Program-made: the position numbers and the translations under genes
Source of the DNA: Cryobacterium sp. PH31-O1
GTDB lineage: Bacteria; Actinomycetota; Actinomycetes; Actinomycetales; Microbacteriaceae
Assembly: GCF_030063455.1 (NCBI RefSeq)
Contig: NZ_JASITB010000006.1
Coordinates: 124,001-188,000, forward strand
Reading direction: 5' to 3'
DNA length: 64,000 nt
Notes under the pieces: generated by a model
Seen by the model: the letters and a program-made list of their open reading frames with translations, nothing else
Databases searched by the model: none
What the model was told of the DNA's origin: nothing
Shown here: positions 8,639 through 17,852 of the stretch, one piece after another
Layout: each line of letters starts with the position of its first letter
How positions within the stretch are numbered: the stretch's first letter is position 1

Positions 8639-9667
8639 ATGGCTGTAGTCAGTCTGCGCAACGTGGGCAAGGTGTACCCGCCCACGGCCAAAGACGGCGC
8701 GAGCGTCACGGCGATCGATGCTGTGAGTCTCGACGTCGAGGCCGGCGACATTTACGGCATCATCGGCTATTCCGGTGCCGGCAAGAGCACCCTGGTGCGG
8801 CTCGTCAACGCTCTGGAACGCTCTACCTCGGGCGAGATCTGGGTGAACGGGCAGAATATCGCCGCGCTGCGGGAACGTGAGCTGCGCCGGGTACGCCTTG
8901 GCATCGGCATGATCTTTCAGCAGTTCAACCTGCTCGGCTCGCGCACGGTGGCCCGCAATGTGGCCTACCCGCTCGAAGTGGCTGGGTATCCCAAGGAGCA
9001 GCGCGCTGCCCGAGTGGCCGAACTGCTCGACTTCGTCGGCCTCAGCGATAAGGCGGGGTCCTTTCCCGACCAGCTCTCCGGCGGCCAGAAGCAGCGCGTG
9101 GGCATCGCCCGCGCCCTCGCCACCCAGCCGAGTATCCTGCTCGCTGACGAGGCCACGAGCGCGCTCGACCCCGAAACCACGCACGAGGTCCTCGCGCTGC
9201 TGAAACGGGTGAACGCGGAATTCGGGGTGACCATTATCGTGATCACCCACGAGATGGACGTCATCCAGACCATCGCCACGAAGGTCGCCGTGATGGACCA
9301 GGGCCGCGTCATCGAGCGCGGACCGGTCTTCGACGTGTTCTCGAACCCGCAGGCCGCGGCATCCGCTCGTTTTGTCTCTACGGTGGTCAAGGGCGTGCCG
9401 TCTGCGGCCGAACTCGCCGTGCTGCGCGAGCGGCACGCTGGCCGCATCGTCACGCTCACATTTCGCGACAGTGCGGTCGACCAGAAGGCCGTCTTCGGCG
9501 AATTGTCGACCGCTGGAGTGGCCTTCGAGGTCGTCTACGGCGGCATCAACGAGATTCAGGGACGCCCGTTCGGACACCTCACCCTCGCCCTCACCGGCGC
9601 CGACGCGGTAATCGACCAAGTGCTCGACCATATTCGAACCCTCACGACCGTCACAGAGGTGCGCTGA
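8639..9667 (+). CDS. metN: Methionine ABC transporter ATP-binding protein MetN
   Basis: A 342-residue ATPase of the methionine importer. Walker A GYSGAGKST lies at about 43-51, the signature LSGGQKQRVGIARALA near 147, and Walker B ILLADEATSALD just after. The C-terminal 75 residues form the NIL/ACT-like domain, which in MetN binds cytosolic methionine and inhibits transport. ATG 8639 is preceded by purine-rich GAGGCAAACGG and begins MAVVSLRNVGKVY. It follows metQ after the intergenic hairpin and is separated from metI by one base. Confidence 0.96.
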   Translation: MAVVSLRNVGKVYPPTAKDGASVTAIDAVSLDVEAGDIYGIIGYSGAGKSTLVRLVNALERSTSGEIWVNGQNIAALRERELRRVRLGIGMIFQQFNLLGSRTVARNVAYPLEVAGYPKEQRAARVAELLDFVGLSDKAGSFPDQLSGGQKQRVGIARALATQPSILLADEATSALDPETTHEVLALLKRVNAEFGVTIIVITHEMDVIQTIATKVAVMDQGRVIERGPVFDVFSNPQAAASARFVSTVVKGVPSAAELAVLRERHAGRIVTLTFRDSAVDQKAVFGELSTAGVAFEVVYGGINEIQGRPFGHLTLALTGADAVIDQVLDHIRTLTTVTEVR

Positions 9668-9668
9668 T

Positions 9669-10328
9669 ATGGATGCACTCATCGATCTGCTGCCCGAACT
9701 GTGGAAGGCCAGCATCGAGACGCTCTACATCGTCGCGCTCACCCTGTTCTTCGGCGGCCTCGGCGGACTGCTGGTGGGCCTCGGGCTCTATCTCACCCGC
9801 GCCGGCAGCATTCTCGAGAACAAGCCGTTGTTCTTCGTGCTCAACCTCTTGGTCAACTTCATCCGCCCGATTCCATTCATCATCTTTCTCGCGGCGGCGC
9901 AACCGCTCGCCAGGGCCGTCACCGGCAGCGGCATCGGCAACAACGCGATCATCTTCACCATCGCCCTCGCGGCCTCCTTCGCCATGGCTCGCATCGTCGA
10001 GCAGAACCTGCTCACCGTGACCCCCGGTGTGATCGACGCAGCGCGCAGCGTCGGCGCCGGGCCGGTTCGCATCATCTTCACGGTGTTGCTGCCCGAAGCG
10101 CTCGGACCGCTCATTCTCGGCTACACGTTCATTTTCGTTGCGCTCGTGGACATGTCAGCGGTCGCCAGCTATGTCGGCGGAGGCGGCTTGGGAAGTTTCG
10201 CCCTGACCTACGGTTATCGCCAGTTCAACCCGATCGTCACCTGGGCGGCCGTGCTGCTCATCATCGTGCTGGTGCAGTTCGTGCAGTTCTTCGGCAACTA
10301 CCTCGCCCGCAAGGCGCTGCGCCGGTAG
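9669..10328 (+). CDS. metI: Methionine ABC transporter permease MetI
   Basis: A 219-residue permease with about five hydrophobic helices and the ATPase-docking EAA loop AARSVGAGPVRIIFTVLLPE. It forms the membrane channel of the MetNIQ importer. The start follows the metN stop after a single base, so the two are translationally coupled. The stop is 4 bases from the end of a convergent MarR-family gene. Confidence 0.95.
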   Translation: MDALIDLLPELWKASIETLYIVALTLFFGGLGGLLVGLGLYLTRAGSILENKPLFFVLNLLVNFIRPIPFIIFLAAAQPLARAVTGSGIGNNAIIFTIALAASFAMARIVEQNLLTVTPGVIDAARSVGAGPVRIIFTVLLPEALGPLILGYTFIFVALVDMSAVASYVGGGGLGSFALTYGYRQFNPIVTWAAVLLIIVLVQFVQFFGNYLARKALRR

Positions 10329-10331
10329 GTT

Positions 10332-10823
10332 TTAGTCGAAGTCGAGGCTGAGCTTTCTCAGGAGCGCGGCCAGCCGCTCCTGATCGGTTGCCGAGAGGGT
10401 GTCGAGCAGGTCGGCTTCGGCGTCGACCAGCCGGGTGATGGCTGCATCCACTCGGGTGAGGCCGGCTGGCGTCATACCCACCAGGATGCCGCGGCCATCA
10501 TTGGGGGCAGAGCGGCGCTTCACCAGCCCCCGGTCGACGAGCCGGTCGATGCGATTCGTCATGGTGCCGCTCGAGACGAGGGTTTGCTGCAACAGCGCCT
10601 TCGGGCTCAGCTCGTAGGGGGTGCCGGCCCGGCGCAGAGCCGAGAGTACGTCGAACTCCCACGACGAGAGCTCGGAGCGGGAGAATGCGGTGCGGCGAGC
10701 CCGGTCGAGGTGTTTTGACAGGCGGGCGACACGGCTGAGCACCTGCAGCGGGGCAAAATCAAGATCGGGGCGTTCGCGCAGCCACGAATCGACGATTCGG
10801 TCGACTTCATCATGGCCAGGCAT
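10332..10823 (-). CDS. MarR family transcriptional regulator
   Basis: A 163-residue winged-helix regulator. The recognition helix region reads TLVSSGTMTNRIDRLVDRGLVKR and the wing contains NDGRGILVGMTPAG, both typical of MarR proteins. ATG 10823 (MPGHDEVDRIVDSWL) gives a normal family length; the longer in-frame extension runs back through the tRNA-Gln gene and is not real. It converges on metI with only 3 bases between. Its target genes and ligand are unknown; nothing here ties it to methionine. Confidence 0.9.
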   Translation of the reverse strand: MPGHDEVDRIVDSWLRERPDLDFAPLQVLSRVARLSKHLDRARRTAFSRSELSSWEFDVLSALRRAGTPYELSPKALLQQTLVSSGTMTNRIDRLVDRGLVKRRSAPNDGRGILVGMTPAGLTRVDAAITRLVDAEADLLDTLSATDQERLAALLRKLSLDFD

Positions 10824-10945
10824 TGCTCCATTATCCCGCCTACCGGGGGGTTTCTTCGCCCAGAACGTCGCGAGCGCGCCAGTCGGTGCATGCTGGCCGC
10901 CGGAATCTGGCAGACTTGACAGGTTGCTGGCCCCGGTCAGCATGG

Positions 10946-11017
10946 TCCGCCATAGTGTAACGGCAGCACGGCAACCTTTGGAGTTGTTCGGTCCAGGTTC
11001 GAATCCTGGTGGCGGAG
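10946..11017 (+). tRNA. tRNA-Gln (anticodon TTG)
   Basis: A complete cloverleaf: acceptor TCCGCCA/TGGCGGA, anticodon stem GCAAC/GTTGT around loop CTTTGGA (anticodon TTG at 10978-10980), T-arm CCAGG-TTCGAAT-CCTGG. CCA is not encoded. It lies just upstream of glmU. Confidence 0.96.
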
Positions 11018-11065
11018 CACGCATTGACATGCGCCTTTCTCTATTACGACCGTGTTAGGAATCCT

Positions 11066-12526
11066 GTGACAGACGCCCGCCTCGCCATCATTGTGTTGGC
11101 CGCCGGCCAGGGCACTCGCATGAAGTCCAGCCTGCCCAAGCTGCTGCATCCGCTGGCTGGAGTGCCGATCGTCAGCCACGTGCTGGCGACCGCGCGCGCG
11201 CTCGAGGCCGCCCACGTCGTGACCGTTGTGCGGCACGAGCGGGACCTGCTCGCTGCTGTCGTGGCCGAAGACCTGCCGGAGAGCACAATCGTCGATCAGG
11301 ACGAGATCCCCGGAACCGGCCGCGCCGTCGAACAGGCCGTCGCAGCGCTGCCCGCAGATTTTGACGGAGACGTGCTCGTCATTAATGGTGACGTGCCGTT
11401 GCTGAACGCCGCCACACTCGCCTCCTTCATCGCCTCGCACCGCAAGGGCCAAGCCGCGGGTACCGTGCTCTCCGCCTATCCGGATGATGCGACCGGCTAT
11501 GGCCGCATCATCCGCTCGGTCGAGGGCGCGTTCGACCGCATCGTCGAGCAGAAAGATGCGACGGATGACGAATTGGCCGTCACCGAGATCAACGCCGGCG
11601 TCTACCTGTTCGGTCTGGCCGCGCTGCGCGAGCAGCTCGCCCAGCTGACCACCAGCAATGCTCAAGGCGAGAAGTACCTCACCGATGTGATCGAACTGCT
11701 GCGCCGGGCCGGCTCCGAGGTGAGCGCCGTTCCCGTCGCCGACGCCTGGATTGTCGCGGGCATCAACGACCGCGCCCAGCTCGGCGACACCGCCCAGAAG
11801 CTCAATGCCCTGATCGTGCGCGGCTGGCAGTTGGCCGGTGTGACCGTGCAGGACCCGGCCACCACGTGGATCGACCTGAAGGCCGTGCTCGCGCCCGACG
11901 TTACCCTGCTGCCGGGCACCCAGATCGTCGGGGCGACCGTGGTGGCGACCGGTGCCACCATTGGCCCGGATACCACTCTGCGCGACTGCGAGATCGGCGA
12001 GAATGCGCGCGTGAATCGTACCGACGCGACCCTCGCTGTGATCGAGGCCGGCGCATCCGTTGGCCCGTTCTCCTACCTGCGGCCGAACACTGTGCTCGGC
12101 ACCGACGGCAAGATCGGCGCCTTCGTCGAGACCAAGAACGCCCAGATCGGCGCTGGAAGCAAGGTGCCGCACCTGAGCTATGTGGGCGATGCCACGGTCG
12201 GTGCCCAGTCGAACATCGGCGCCGGAACAATTTTTGCCAACTATGACGGCGTAGCCAAACACCACTCCGTGATCGGTTCGCATGTGCGTACCGGATCGCA
12301 CAACGTGTTCGTCGCGCCGATTACAATTGGAGACGGAGCGTACACGGGCGCAGGCACGGTCGTTCGCAAGAGCGTACCCGCCGGCGCGCTGGCCATCAAC
12401 GTGGCCCCGCAACGCAACATGGACGGTTGGGTTCACGCCAACCGTCCGGGCACAGCCGCGGCGACCGCCGCGACCGCCAGCCTGAGCAACACAGAACCCG
12501 TGGACAGCACGAAGACTGGAGAATAG
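11066..12526 (+). CDS. glmU: Bifunctional UDP-N-acetylglucosamine diphosphorylase/glucosamine-1-phosphate N-acetyltransferase
   Basis: A 486-residue two-domain enzyme making UDP-GlcNAc for peptidoglycan. The N-terminal nucleotidyltransferase shows LAAGQGTRMKS and LPKLLHPLAG; the C-terminal half is a left-handed beta-helix with hexapeptide repeats (IGAFVETKNAQIGAGSKVPH, VGDATVGAQSNIGAG) containing the acetyltransferase site. GTG 11066 after TAGGA is chosen over the in-frame extension that overlaps tRNA-Gln. The C-terminus ends in an Ala/Thr-rich tail. The stop codon directly abuts the GTG start of prs. Confidence 0.95.
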   Translation: MTDARLAIIVLAAGQGTRMKSSLPKLLHPLAGVPIVSHVLATARALEAAHVVTVVRHERDLLAAVVAEDLPESTIVDQDEIPGTGRAVEQAVAALPADFDGDVLVINGDVPLLNAATLASFIASHRKGQAAGTVLSAYPDDATGYGRIIRSVEGAFDRIVEQKDATDDELAVTEINAGVYLFGLAALREQLAQLTTSNAQGEKYLTDVIELLRRAGSEVSAVPVADAWIVAGINDRAQLGDTAQKLNALIVRGWQLAGVTVQDPATTWIDLKAVLAPDVTLLPGTQIVGATVVATGATIGPDTTLRDCEIGENARVNRTDATLAVIEAGASVGPFSYLRPNTVLGTDGKIGAFVETKNAQIGAGSKVPHLSYVGDATVGAQSNIGAGTIFANYDGVAKHHSVIGSHVRTGSHNVFVAPITIGDGAYTGAGTVVRKSVPAGALAINVAPQRNMDGWVHANRPGTAAATAATASLSNTEPVDSTKTGE

Positions 12527-13504
12527 GTGTCGGAAATCAAGTCAAGCGGCGATAAACGACTAGTACTGGTTTCGGGGCGAGCGCACCCGCAGCTCGCGAT
12601 CGACATCGCCACGGAGCTTGGTTCAGAGCTGCTCCACACCGACGCTCGCACCTTCGCCAACGGCGAACTGTACGCCAGGTTCGATGAGAGCGTGCGCGGC
12701 TCGGATGCCTTCGTCATTCAGTCGCACACCGCGCCGATCAACGAGTGGCTGATGGAACAGCTCATCATGGTGGACGCGCTCAAGCGGGCCTCGGCCAAGC
12801 GCATCACCGTGGTGGCGCCGTTCTACCCCTATGCCCGGCAAGACAAAAAGGGTCGTGGTCGCGAGCCGATCTCGGCACGCCTCGTCGCCGACCTGTTCAA
12901 GGTCGCCGGCGCTGATCGCATCATGTCGATCGACCTGCACGCCGCCCAGATCCAGGGCTTCTTCGACGGCCCGGTCGACCACCTGTTCGCCATGCCGGTG
13001 CTGCTCGAGCACTTCCGTGCCCGGCTCGACCCGGCCACCCTCACCGTGGTCTCGCCCGACATGGGCCGCGTGCGCGTCGCCGACATCTGGAGTGACCGCC
13101 TCGGTGTGCCGCTCGCCATCATCCACAAGCGTCGCGATCCGCTCGTGCCCAATCGGGTATCCGTGCACGAGATCGTTGGCCAGGTCAAGGGCCGTGTTTG
13201 CCTGCTCGTCGATGACATGATCGACACCGGTCGCACCATCGCCCTGGCCGCCGAGGCCCTGCGTGAGGCCGGTGCCATCGGCGTCGTCGTAGCCGCGACC
13301 CACGCCGTATTCAGCGACCCGGCAGTAGACATGCTGCAGAACCCGGCGATCAGCGCCGTTGTCGTCACCGACACGTTGCCAATCCCGCCGGAGAAGCGCT
13401 TTCCGACACTCACCGTGCTGCCGATCGCCCCGCTGCTGGCCCGCGCCATCCACGAGGTCTTCGACGAGGGTTCGGTCACCTCGATGTTCGACGGCGCTGC
13501 GTAG
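12527..13504 (+). CDS. prs: Ribose-phosphate pyrophosphokinase
   Basis: A 325-residue PRPP synthetase feeding purine, pyrimidine, His, Trp and NAD synthesis. The ATP/ribose sites are visible as FYPYARQDKKGRGREPISARL, SIDLHAAQIQGFFDGPVDHL and the PRPP loop DDMIDTGRTI. Translation starts at GTG immediately after the glmU stop, with GGAGA inside the end of glmU as ribosome site. The glmU-prs pair is standard in actinobacteria. Confidence 0.96.
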   Translation: MSEIKSSGDKRLVLVSGRAHPQLAIDIATELGSELLHTDARTFANGELYARFDESVRGSDAFVIQSHTAPINEWLMEQLIMVDALKRASAKRITVVAPFYPYARQDKKGRGREPISARLVADLFKVAGADRIMSIDLHAAQIQGFFDGPVDHLFAMPVLLEHFRARLDPATLTVVSPDMGRVRVADIWSDRLGVPLAIIHKRRDPLVPNRVSVHEIVGQVKGRVCLLVDDMIDTGRTIALAAEALREAGAIGVVVAATHAVFSDPAVDMLQNPAISAVVVTDTLPIPPEKRFPTLTVLPIAPLLARAIHEVFDEGSVTSMFDGAA

Positions 13505-13543
13505 CCGGTAGAACGCTCAGCCTCGTAAACGGCTGATTTTTGG

Positions 13544-13578
13544 AGGCGGTGGCTGCGGCTGCCGCCTTCACTTTCTTT
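13544..13578 (+). terminator. Probable terminator after prs
   Basis: AGGCGGTGGC (13544-13553) pairs with GCTGCCGCCT (13558-13567) around a four-base loop, with two G-U pairs, followed by the pyrimidine-rich TCACTTTCTTT. Position after the glmU-prs stop fits termination. Confidence 0.65.
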
Positions 13579-13650
13579 GACGCCACCGAGACCCTCGAAA
13601 TCACGGCTCGGCGAGCGAGCGGGGGCCCGCACAGTGCGCGAGCGAGGCCG

Positions 13651-14016
13651 CTAGGCCGGGGTGCCGGGGGCGGGCTGGCGCGGTGCTGACGGAATGATGC
13701 CGAGCGATTGCACGAAGGTGTCGCGCTCGTTCAGGTCGACGGCGTAGCACTGCCAGCCGAACCCGCCGGGCCCGGCGACTTCGAAGCGGGCATCGAAGTC
13801 GACCGCGGCGGGATAATACTGAGCCACCGCCGTCGCGCAGGCGTTGGCGGCGGTGTCAGAGGCGACGCGCATGGTCGTGAGTACGCCAGGCACGACCAGG
13901 GCGATCAGCCCGAGCACGACCACGATCCGCAGAATCGACGTGAAGTGTTTGCCGCGCAAGGGGCGGTAAGCGTCGTTCGGCTCGTAGCCGGAGAGTTCTG
14001 GATGATTGTCAGTCAT
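13651..14016 (-). CDS. Small membrane-anchored protein of unknown function
   Basis: A 121-residue protein with a charged cytoplasmic N-terminus, one hydrophobic helix at about residues 28-48 (ILRIVVVLGLIALVVPGVL) and an extracytoplasmic domain containing two cysteines (ACATA and WQCYAV), which could form a disulfide. I do not recognise a family. It is alone between prs (convergent) and gnd. The C-terminus is Pro-rich. Confidence 0.75.
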   Translation of the reverse strand: MTDNHPELSGYEPNDAYRPLRGKHFTSILRIVVVLGLIALVVPGVLTTMRVASDTAANACATAVAQYYPAAVDFDARFEVAGPGGFGWQCYAVDLNERDTFVQSLGIIPSAPRQPAPGTPA

Positions 14017-14087
14017 GAGTACTCACATTGTTCCAGACCCGGGTGTTAAATGACCGGTGAGAATATGCCGGCCGGCAACGCAAGTCG

Positions 14088-15545
14088 TCAGTGCGTGGAC
14101 GCCTCGGTGACGATCTCGCTGCGGTCGCCGGACCACAGGGTGTGGAAGGTGCCGGGCACGTCAACGCGGTGGTAGGTGTGCGCTCCGAAGAAGTCGCGCT
14201 GTCCCTGCACCAGGGCGGCCGGCAGGCGAACGCTTGCGAGCGAGTCGAAGTAGCTCAGGCTCGAAGCGAAGCCGGGAACCGGGATGCCCGAGAGGGCTGC
14301 GGTCGAGACCACGCGGCGCCAGGCTGCCTCGCCGGAGGCGACGGCTTCGACGAAGTAAGGGTCAACGAGCAGGCTGGGGATGGAGGGGTCGTTGTTGTAA
14401 GCGTCGACGATGCGGTTGAGGAACTGGGCGCGAATGATGCAGCCGCCGCGCCAGATGGTGGCGATGGCGCCCTTGTCGATGTTCCAGCTGTACTTCTTCG
14501 CACCGGCGATGATCGCATCGAATCCCTGGGCATAGGCGACGATCTTCGACGCGTAGAGTGCCTGGCGCACGTCTTCCTGAAAGGTGTGGCCGACGACGGC
14601 GATCTCGGGGCGCGCGGTGAGGGTGGCGCGCACCGGTCCACGCTGCTCCGGGTGCGACGAGACGGCGCGGGCGAAGACGGCCTCGGCGATGCCGCCGACG
14701 GGAACGCCGAGGTCGAGCGCGTTCTGCACGGTCCAGACACCGGTTCCCTTTGAGCCGGCCTCGTCAAGGACGACGTCGATGAAGGGCTCGCCGGTTTTCG
14801 CGTCGACCTGGCGCAGAATCTCCGCGGTGATTTCGATCAGGTAGCTGTTGAGTTCCCCGCTGTTCCAATCGGTGAAGACATCGGCGATGGCTTCGGGGGA
14901 GTGCCCGCCGACCTTGCGCAGAAGGTCGTACGCCTCGGCGATGAGCTGCATGTCGGCGTACTCAATGCCGTTGTGGATCATCTTGACGAAGTGGCCGGCG
15001 CCGTCCGTGCCGATGTGGGTGACACACGGCACACCGTCAACGACGGCGGCAATTGATTCCAGAATGGGCCCGAGGGTCTTGTAGGCCTCGACCGAACCAC
15101 CGGGCATAATGCTCGGGCCGTTGAGGGCGCCCTCTTCACCACCAGAGATTCCGGCGCCGACGAAGTTGAGGCCCTTGGCGCTCTGCTCCTTCTCGCGACG
15201 GATGGTGTCGGTAAATTCGGCGTTTCCGCCGTCAACGATGATGTCACCGGGTTCAAACAGCTCGGAGAGCTGTGAGATGACGGCGTCGGTTCCGCGGCCG
15301 GCCTGCACCATGATGATCGCGGTGCGCGGCTTGGTCAGCGAGGCGACGAAGTCGGCGATGTTCTCCGAGGCCACGAAATTGGCCTCCGGGTGCTCGGTCG
15401 TGAGCAGGCGGGTGCGTTCGGGGGAACGGTTGTAGACCGCGACGGTGTTCCCCTCGCGGCCGGCGAGGTTGCGGGCGAGATTTGAGCCCATCACCGCCAG
15501 ACCGACGACACCAATATTTGCCTGTGCTGAACCGGACTCTGACAC
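14088..15545 (-). CDS. gnd: NADP-dependent 6-phosphogluconate dehydrogenase
   Basis: A 485-residue enzyme that oxidatively decarboxylates 6-phosphogluconate to ribulose-5-phosphate. Motifs: Rossmann GLAVMGSNLARN at the N-terminus, NRSPERT for the NADP phosphate, GAGISGGEEGALNGPSIMPGG, and the catalytic KMIHNGIEYADMQL. The GTG start at 15545 has an AAAGGAG site. It lies downstream of, and in the same direction as, the GntR-type regulator, beside the sugar-acid locus that includes gluconokinase, which would supply its substrate. Confidence 0.97.
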   Translation of the reverse strand: MSESGSAQANIGVVGLAVMGSNLARNLAGREGNTVAVYNRSPERTRLLTTEHPEANFVASENIADFVASLTKPRTAIIMVQAGRGTDAVISQLSELFEPGDIIVDGGNAEFTDTIRREKEQSAKGLNFVGAGISGGEEGALNGPSIMPGGSVEAYKTLGPILESIAAVVDGVPCVTHIGTDGAGHFVKMIHNGIEYADMQLIAEAYDLLRKVGGHSPEAIADVFTDWNSGELNSYLIEITAEILRQVDAKTGEPFIDVVLDEAGSKGTGVWTVQNALDLGVPVGGIAEAVFARAVSSHPEQRGPVRATLTARPEIAVVGHTFQEDVRQALYASKIVAYAQGFDAIIAGAKKYSWNIDKGAIATIWRGGCIIRAQFLNRIVDAYNNDPSIPSLLVDPYFVEAVASGEAAWRRVVSTAALSGIPVPGFASSLSYFDSLASVRLPAALVQGQRDFFGAHTYHRVDVPGTFHTLWSGDRSEIVTEASTH

Positions 15546-15592
15546 GTTTTCTCCTTTGGGGCTGAGATCAACAGACCACTGTCAAGGGTAGT

Positions 15593-15620
15593 CCACCCGT
15601 CGGGTGGCCCCACATTGGGG
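15593..15620 (-). terminator. Two adjacent hairpins between the GntR gene and gnd
   Basis: CCACCC-GTC-GGGTGG (15593-15607) and CCCC-ACATT-GGGG (15608-15620) sit back to back just after the regulator's stop codon. They could terminate the regulator transcript before gnd. No U-run follows, so the call is tentative. Confidence 0.45.
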
Positions 15621-15628
15621 TTTAGCGT

Positions 15629-16423
15629 TCAGGCGACTGGCTTACCATCCCAGATCGAACTCATCTCGCTAAAGGCGCGTTCCATGATGCCGAGCATGGC
15701 TTCGTGAGCGGCCTCGGGGTTGCCGCGCTGAATTGCACTGGCGACATCCACGTGCAGTTGTAAGGCCTCATTGTGCGGATGCCGCGGCATCAGGCCGTAG
15801 TTCGTCCGTCCGGTCAGCACCTCGGCAACGAGGGTGTTTAGTTTGGCGAACATTTCATTGCCCGAACTGGCCAGGACGAGGCGGTGAAACTCAATGTCTA
15901 GCACGAGAAAGGCGTCTGGGTCATCGGCCTGGCCGGCGGCCCACAGCTTGCCGGCCAGTCCCATGAGCTCACTGGCATTCGCGAGCGGAGCTCGGATAGC
16001 CGCCAGCCGTGCGGCCTGCGGTTCGATGGCGGTGCGTAATTCGGTCAGTGAGCGCAGCTGGGCGATGCGTGCCGGCGATGCCAGGCGCCAGCGAATGACC
16101 TGTGGGTCGTAAAGGTTCCACTCCGATGCCGGCAGGATTTGCACGCCCACCCGGCGCCGGGAAGCGAGCATGCCCATTGAGGCGAGGACGCGGATGGCCT
16201 CGCGCACCACAGACCGGGAGACACCAAATCGTTCTTCGAGCTCCTCGATGCGAAAAACGGACTTGCTCGGGAGCTCGCCGGCACAGATGGCGAGCCCGAG
16301 CATATCGACGACGCGGGCGTGCAGGCCGGTCAGGGTTCCGCTGTCGTTCAGCGCGGAGGGCAAGTCAACCAGCGAGTTCGTGGCCGAGGGCGGCATCACA
16401 GAGTGCGTCATGCGCTTGATCAT
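15629..16423 (-). CDS. GntR/FadR-type (FCD domain) transcriptional regulator of the sugar-acid locus
   Basis: A 264-residue regulator with an N-terminal winged helix (about 30-95; FGVSRSVVREAIRVLASMGM is the recognition region) and a C-terminal all-helical FCD domain that in relatives binds organic acids through a metal. It resembles the galactonate repressor DgoR type by architecture (inference). It is divergent from the transporter-catabolic operon with 126 bases between, which contain a palindrome suited to be its operator. Start is uncertain; an ATG four codons later (16411) is equally possible. Confidence 0.9.
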   Translation of the reverse strand: MIKRMTHSVMPPSATNSLVDLPSALNDSGTLTGLHARVVDMLGLAICAGELPSKSVFRIEELEERFGVSRSVVREAIRVLASMGMLASRRRVGVQILPASEWNLYDPQVIRWRLASPARIAQLRSLTELRTAIEPQAARLAAIRAPLANASELMGLAGKLWAAGQADDPDAFLVLDIEFHRLVLASSGNEMFAKLNTLVAEVLTGRTNYGLMPRHPHNEALQLHVDVASAIQRGNPEAAHEAMLGIMERAFSEMSSIWDGKPVA

Positions 16424-16444
16424 ATCGGTCGGCGGGAAGACTTG

Positions 16445-16461
16445 AATAAGTATGCTTTATT
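16445..16461. promoter_or_regulatory. Candidate operator for the GntR/FCD regulator
   Basis: AATAA-GTATGCT-TTATT is a 17-bp palindrome with perfect 5-bp arms, in an A/T-rich patch 22 bases from the regulator start and about 90 bases before the binding-protein gene. Its position between divergent genes suits simultaneous control of both. Binding is inferred, not shown. Confidence 0.5.
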
Positions 16462-16549
16462 AGGTAGCGTTTCTTTTCGAGACAGATGTAAAGATGCATT
16501 TTGTTGGGGACCGTGCGTCAGAGTGCCGGTTCTGCGAATGGGAGACACA

Positions 16550-17845
16550 GTGAAGCGTCATTCAATTGTTCGTGTTGCGGCCATCGTCGCTGCGACTTTT
16601 ATCGCCGCGGGCACGCTGACCGCGTGCAGTGCCGGTACCGGGAACGACGACGGGGGCTCGAAAACCCTTCGAGTCACCCTGGCCAACCACGTCTGGACCG
16701 ACACCATCAAGGCCAAGCTGCCGGAATTCGAAGCGGCGACCGGTCTCAAAGTGGAGCTCAGCCAATACGGTGAAGACCAGCTCTCAGACCAGTACAACGT
16801 GAAGCTCAACGCCGGCACCGACGAGATCGACGTCATGATGTATCGCCCATTGCAGGAAGGCAAGCTGTTTGCCAAAAACGGCTACCTCGCTGACCTGAGC
16901 GACGACGTTGAGTCGAATGCAGAATGGGACTGGAGCGACTTCCAGCCAGGTCCAGTCGGCTCAACCACCTACGAAGACAACGTTGTCGGTATTCCCATCA
17001 TTACCGAGCAGGAAGTGTTGTATTACCGCAAGGACCTGCTCGCTGCCGCTGGGCTCGAAGTTCCCACCACGATGGAGGCACTGGAAGCGGCGGCCAAGGC
17101 CGTCACTGAGCAGAACCCCGGTGTTGCCGGATTCGTGGCTCGCACGGGTAAATCCGCCGCTGTCACCCAGTTCTCCAGCTTTTTGTACAGCTTCGGCGGC
17201 GACTTCATCGACAAAAACGGTGATTCCGCTATCGCCAGTCCGGAAGCCAAAGAAGCCTATGCCTTCTACGGCAAGCTCATTCGCGAGTACGGACCCGAAA
17301 ACGTGAGTACGGACATGAGCTGGCCCGAAGCCATGGCCATCTTCACGCAGGGCCAGGCCGCTTTCTACACCGAGGCGGACAGTCTCTACAAGAACGCGAC
17401 CGACCCCGAAACCTCCAAGGTGTCCGACACCGTCGGTTTTGCGCCGATTCCGGCCGGCCCCGGCGGTTCCGTCGCCTACAACGTTCCGTCGTGGGCTCTC
17501 GGTATCAACGCCGAATCGGCAAACTCGGCGGAAGCGTGGAAGTTCATTGAATGGGCAACGAGCCAGGAACTGACCTTGGCAGTGCAGCAGGATGGTGTTC
17601 CGGGTGCACGCCAGTCGGTGTGGGAAGACCCCGCTGGCACGTCAACCTATCCGGCCGACCTCGCCGCTGCAATCGCCGCGAGTACCAAGAACGGTGTCGG
17701 CCATGACCGCCCTCTCGTGATCAAAGTGCCCGAAGCGCGCGAGATCGTGGGAGACCCCATTGTTATCGCCATCACCGGCGGCGACTCCGATGCGGCAGCG
17801 GACGCCGCGAGCGACGCCTTCCAGGGCATCCTCGACGACGAATAG
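16550..17845 (+). CDS. ABC transporter substrate-binding lipoprotein (SBP_bac_1 / CUT1 type), probably for sugar acids
   Basis: A 431-residue extracellular binding protein. GTG 16550 preceded by GGGAGA starts a lipoprotein signal: KRHS, hydrophobic core, then AAGTLTAC with the lipid Cys. The mature sequence has the usual family-1 pattern (LPEFEAATGLKVELSQYGEDQL, then GIPIITEQEVLYYRKDLL). Its neighbours, all sugar-acid catabolic genes, suggest an aldonate or similar ligand; the sequence itself does not show the ligand. A hairpin separates it from the permease genes. Confidence 0.88.
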   Translation: MKRHSIVRVAAIVAATFIAAGTLTACSAGTGNDDGGSKTLRVTLANHVWTDTIKAKLPEFEAATGLKVELSQYGEDQLSDQYNVKLNAGTDEIDVMMYRPLQEGKLFAKNGYLADLSDDVESNAEWDWSDFQPGPVGSTTYEDNVVGIPIITEQEVLYYRKDLLAAAGLEVPTTMEALEAAAKAVTEQNPGVAGFVARTGKSAAVTQFSSFLYSFGGDFIDKNGDSAIASPEAKEAYAFYGKLIREYGPENVSTDMSWPEAMAIFTQGQAAFYTEADSLYKNATDPETSKVSDTVGFAPIPAGPGGSVAYNVPSWALGINAESANSAEAWKFIEWATSQELTLAVQQDGVPGARQSVWEDPAGTSTYPADLAAAIAASTKNGVGHDRPLVIKVPEAREIVGDPIVIAITGGDSDAAADAASDAFQGILDDE

Positions 17846-17852
17846 AACCATT

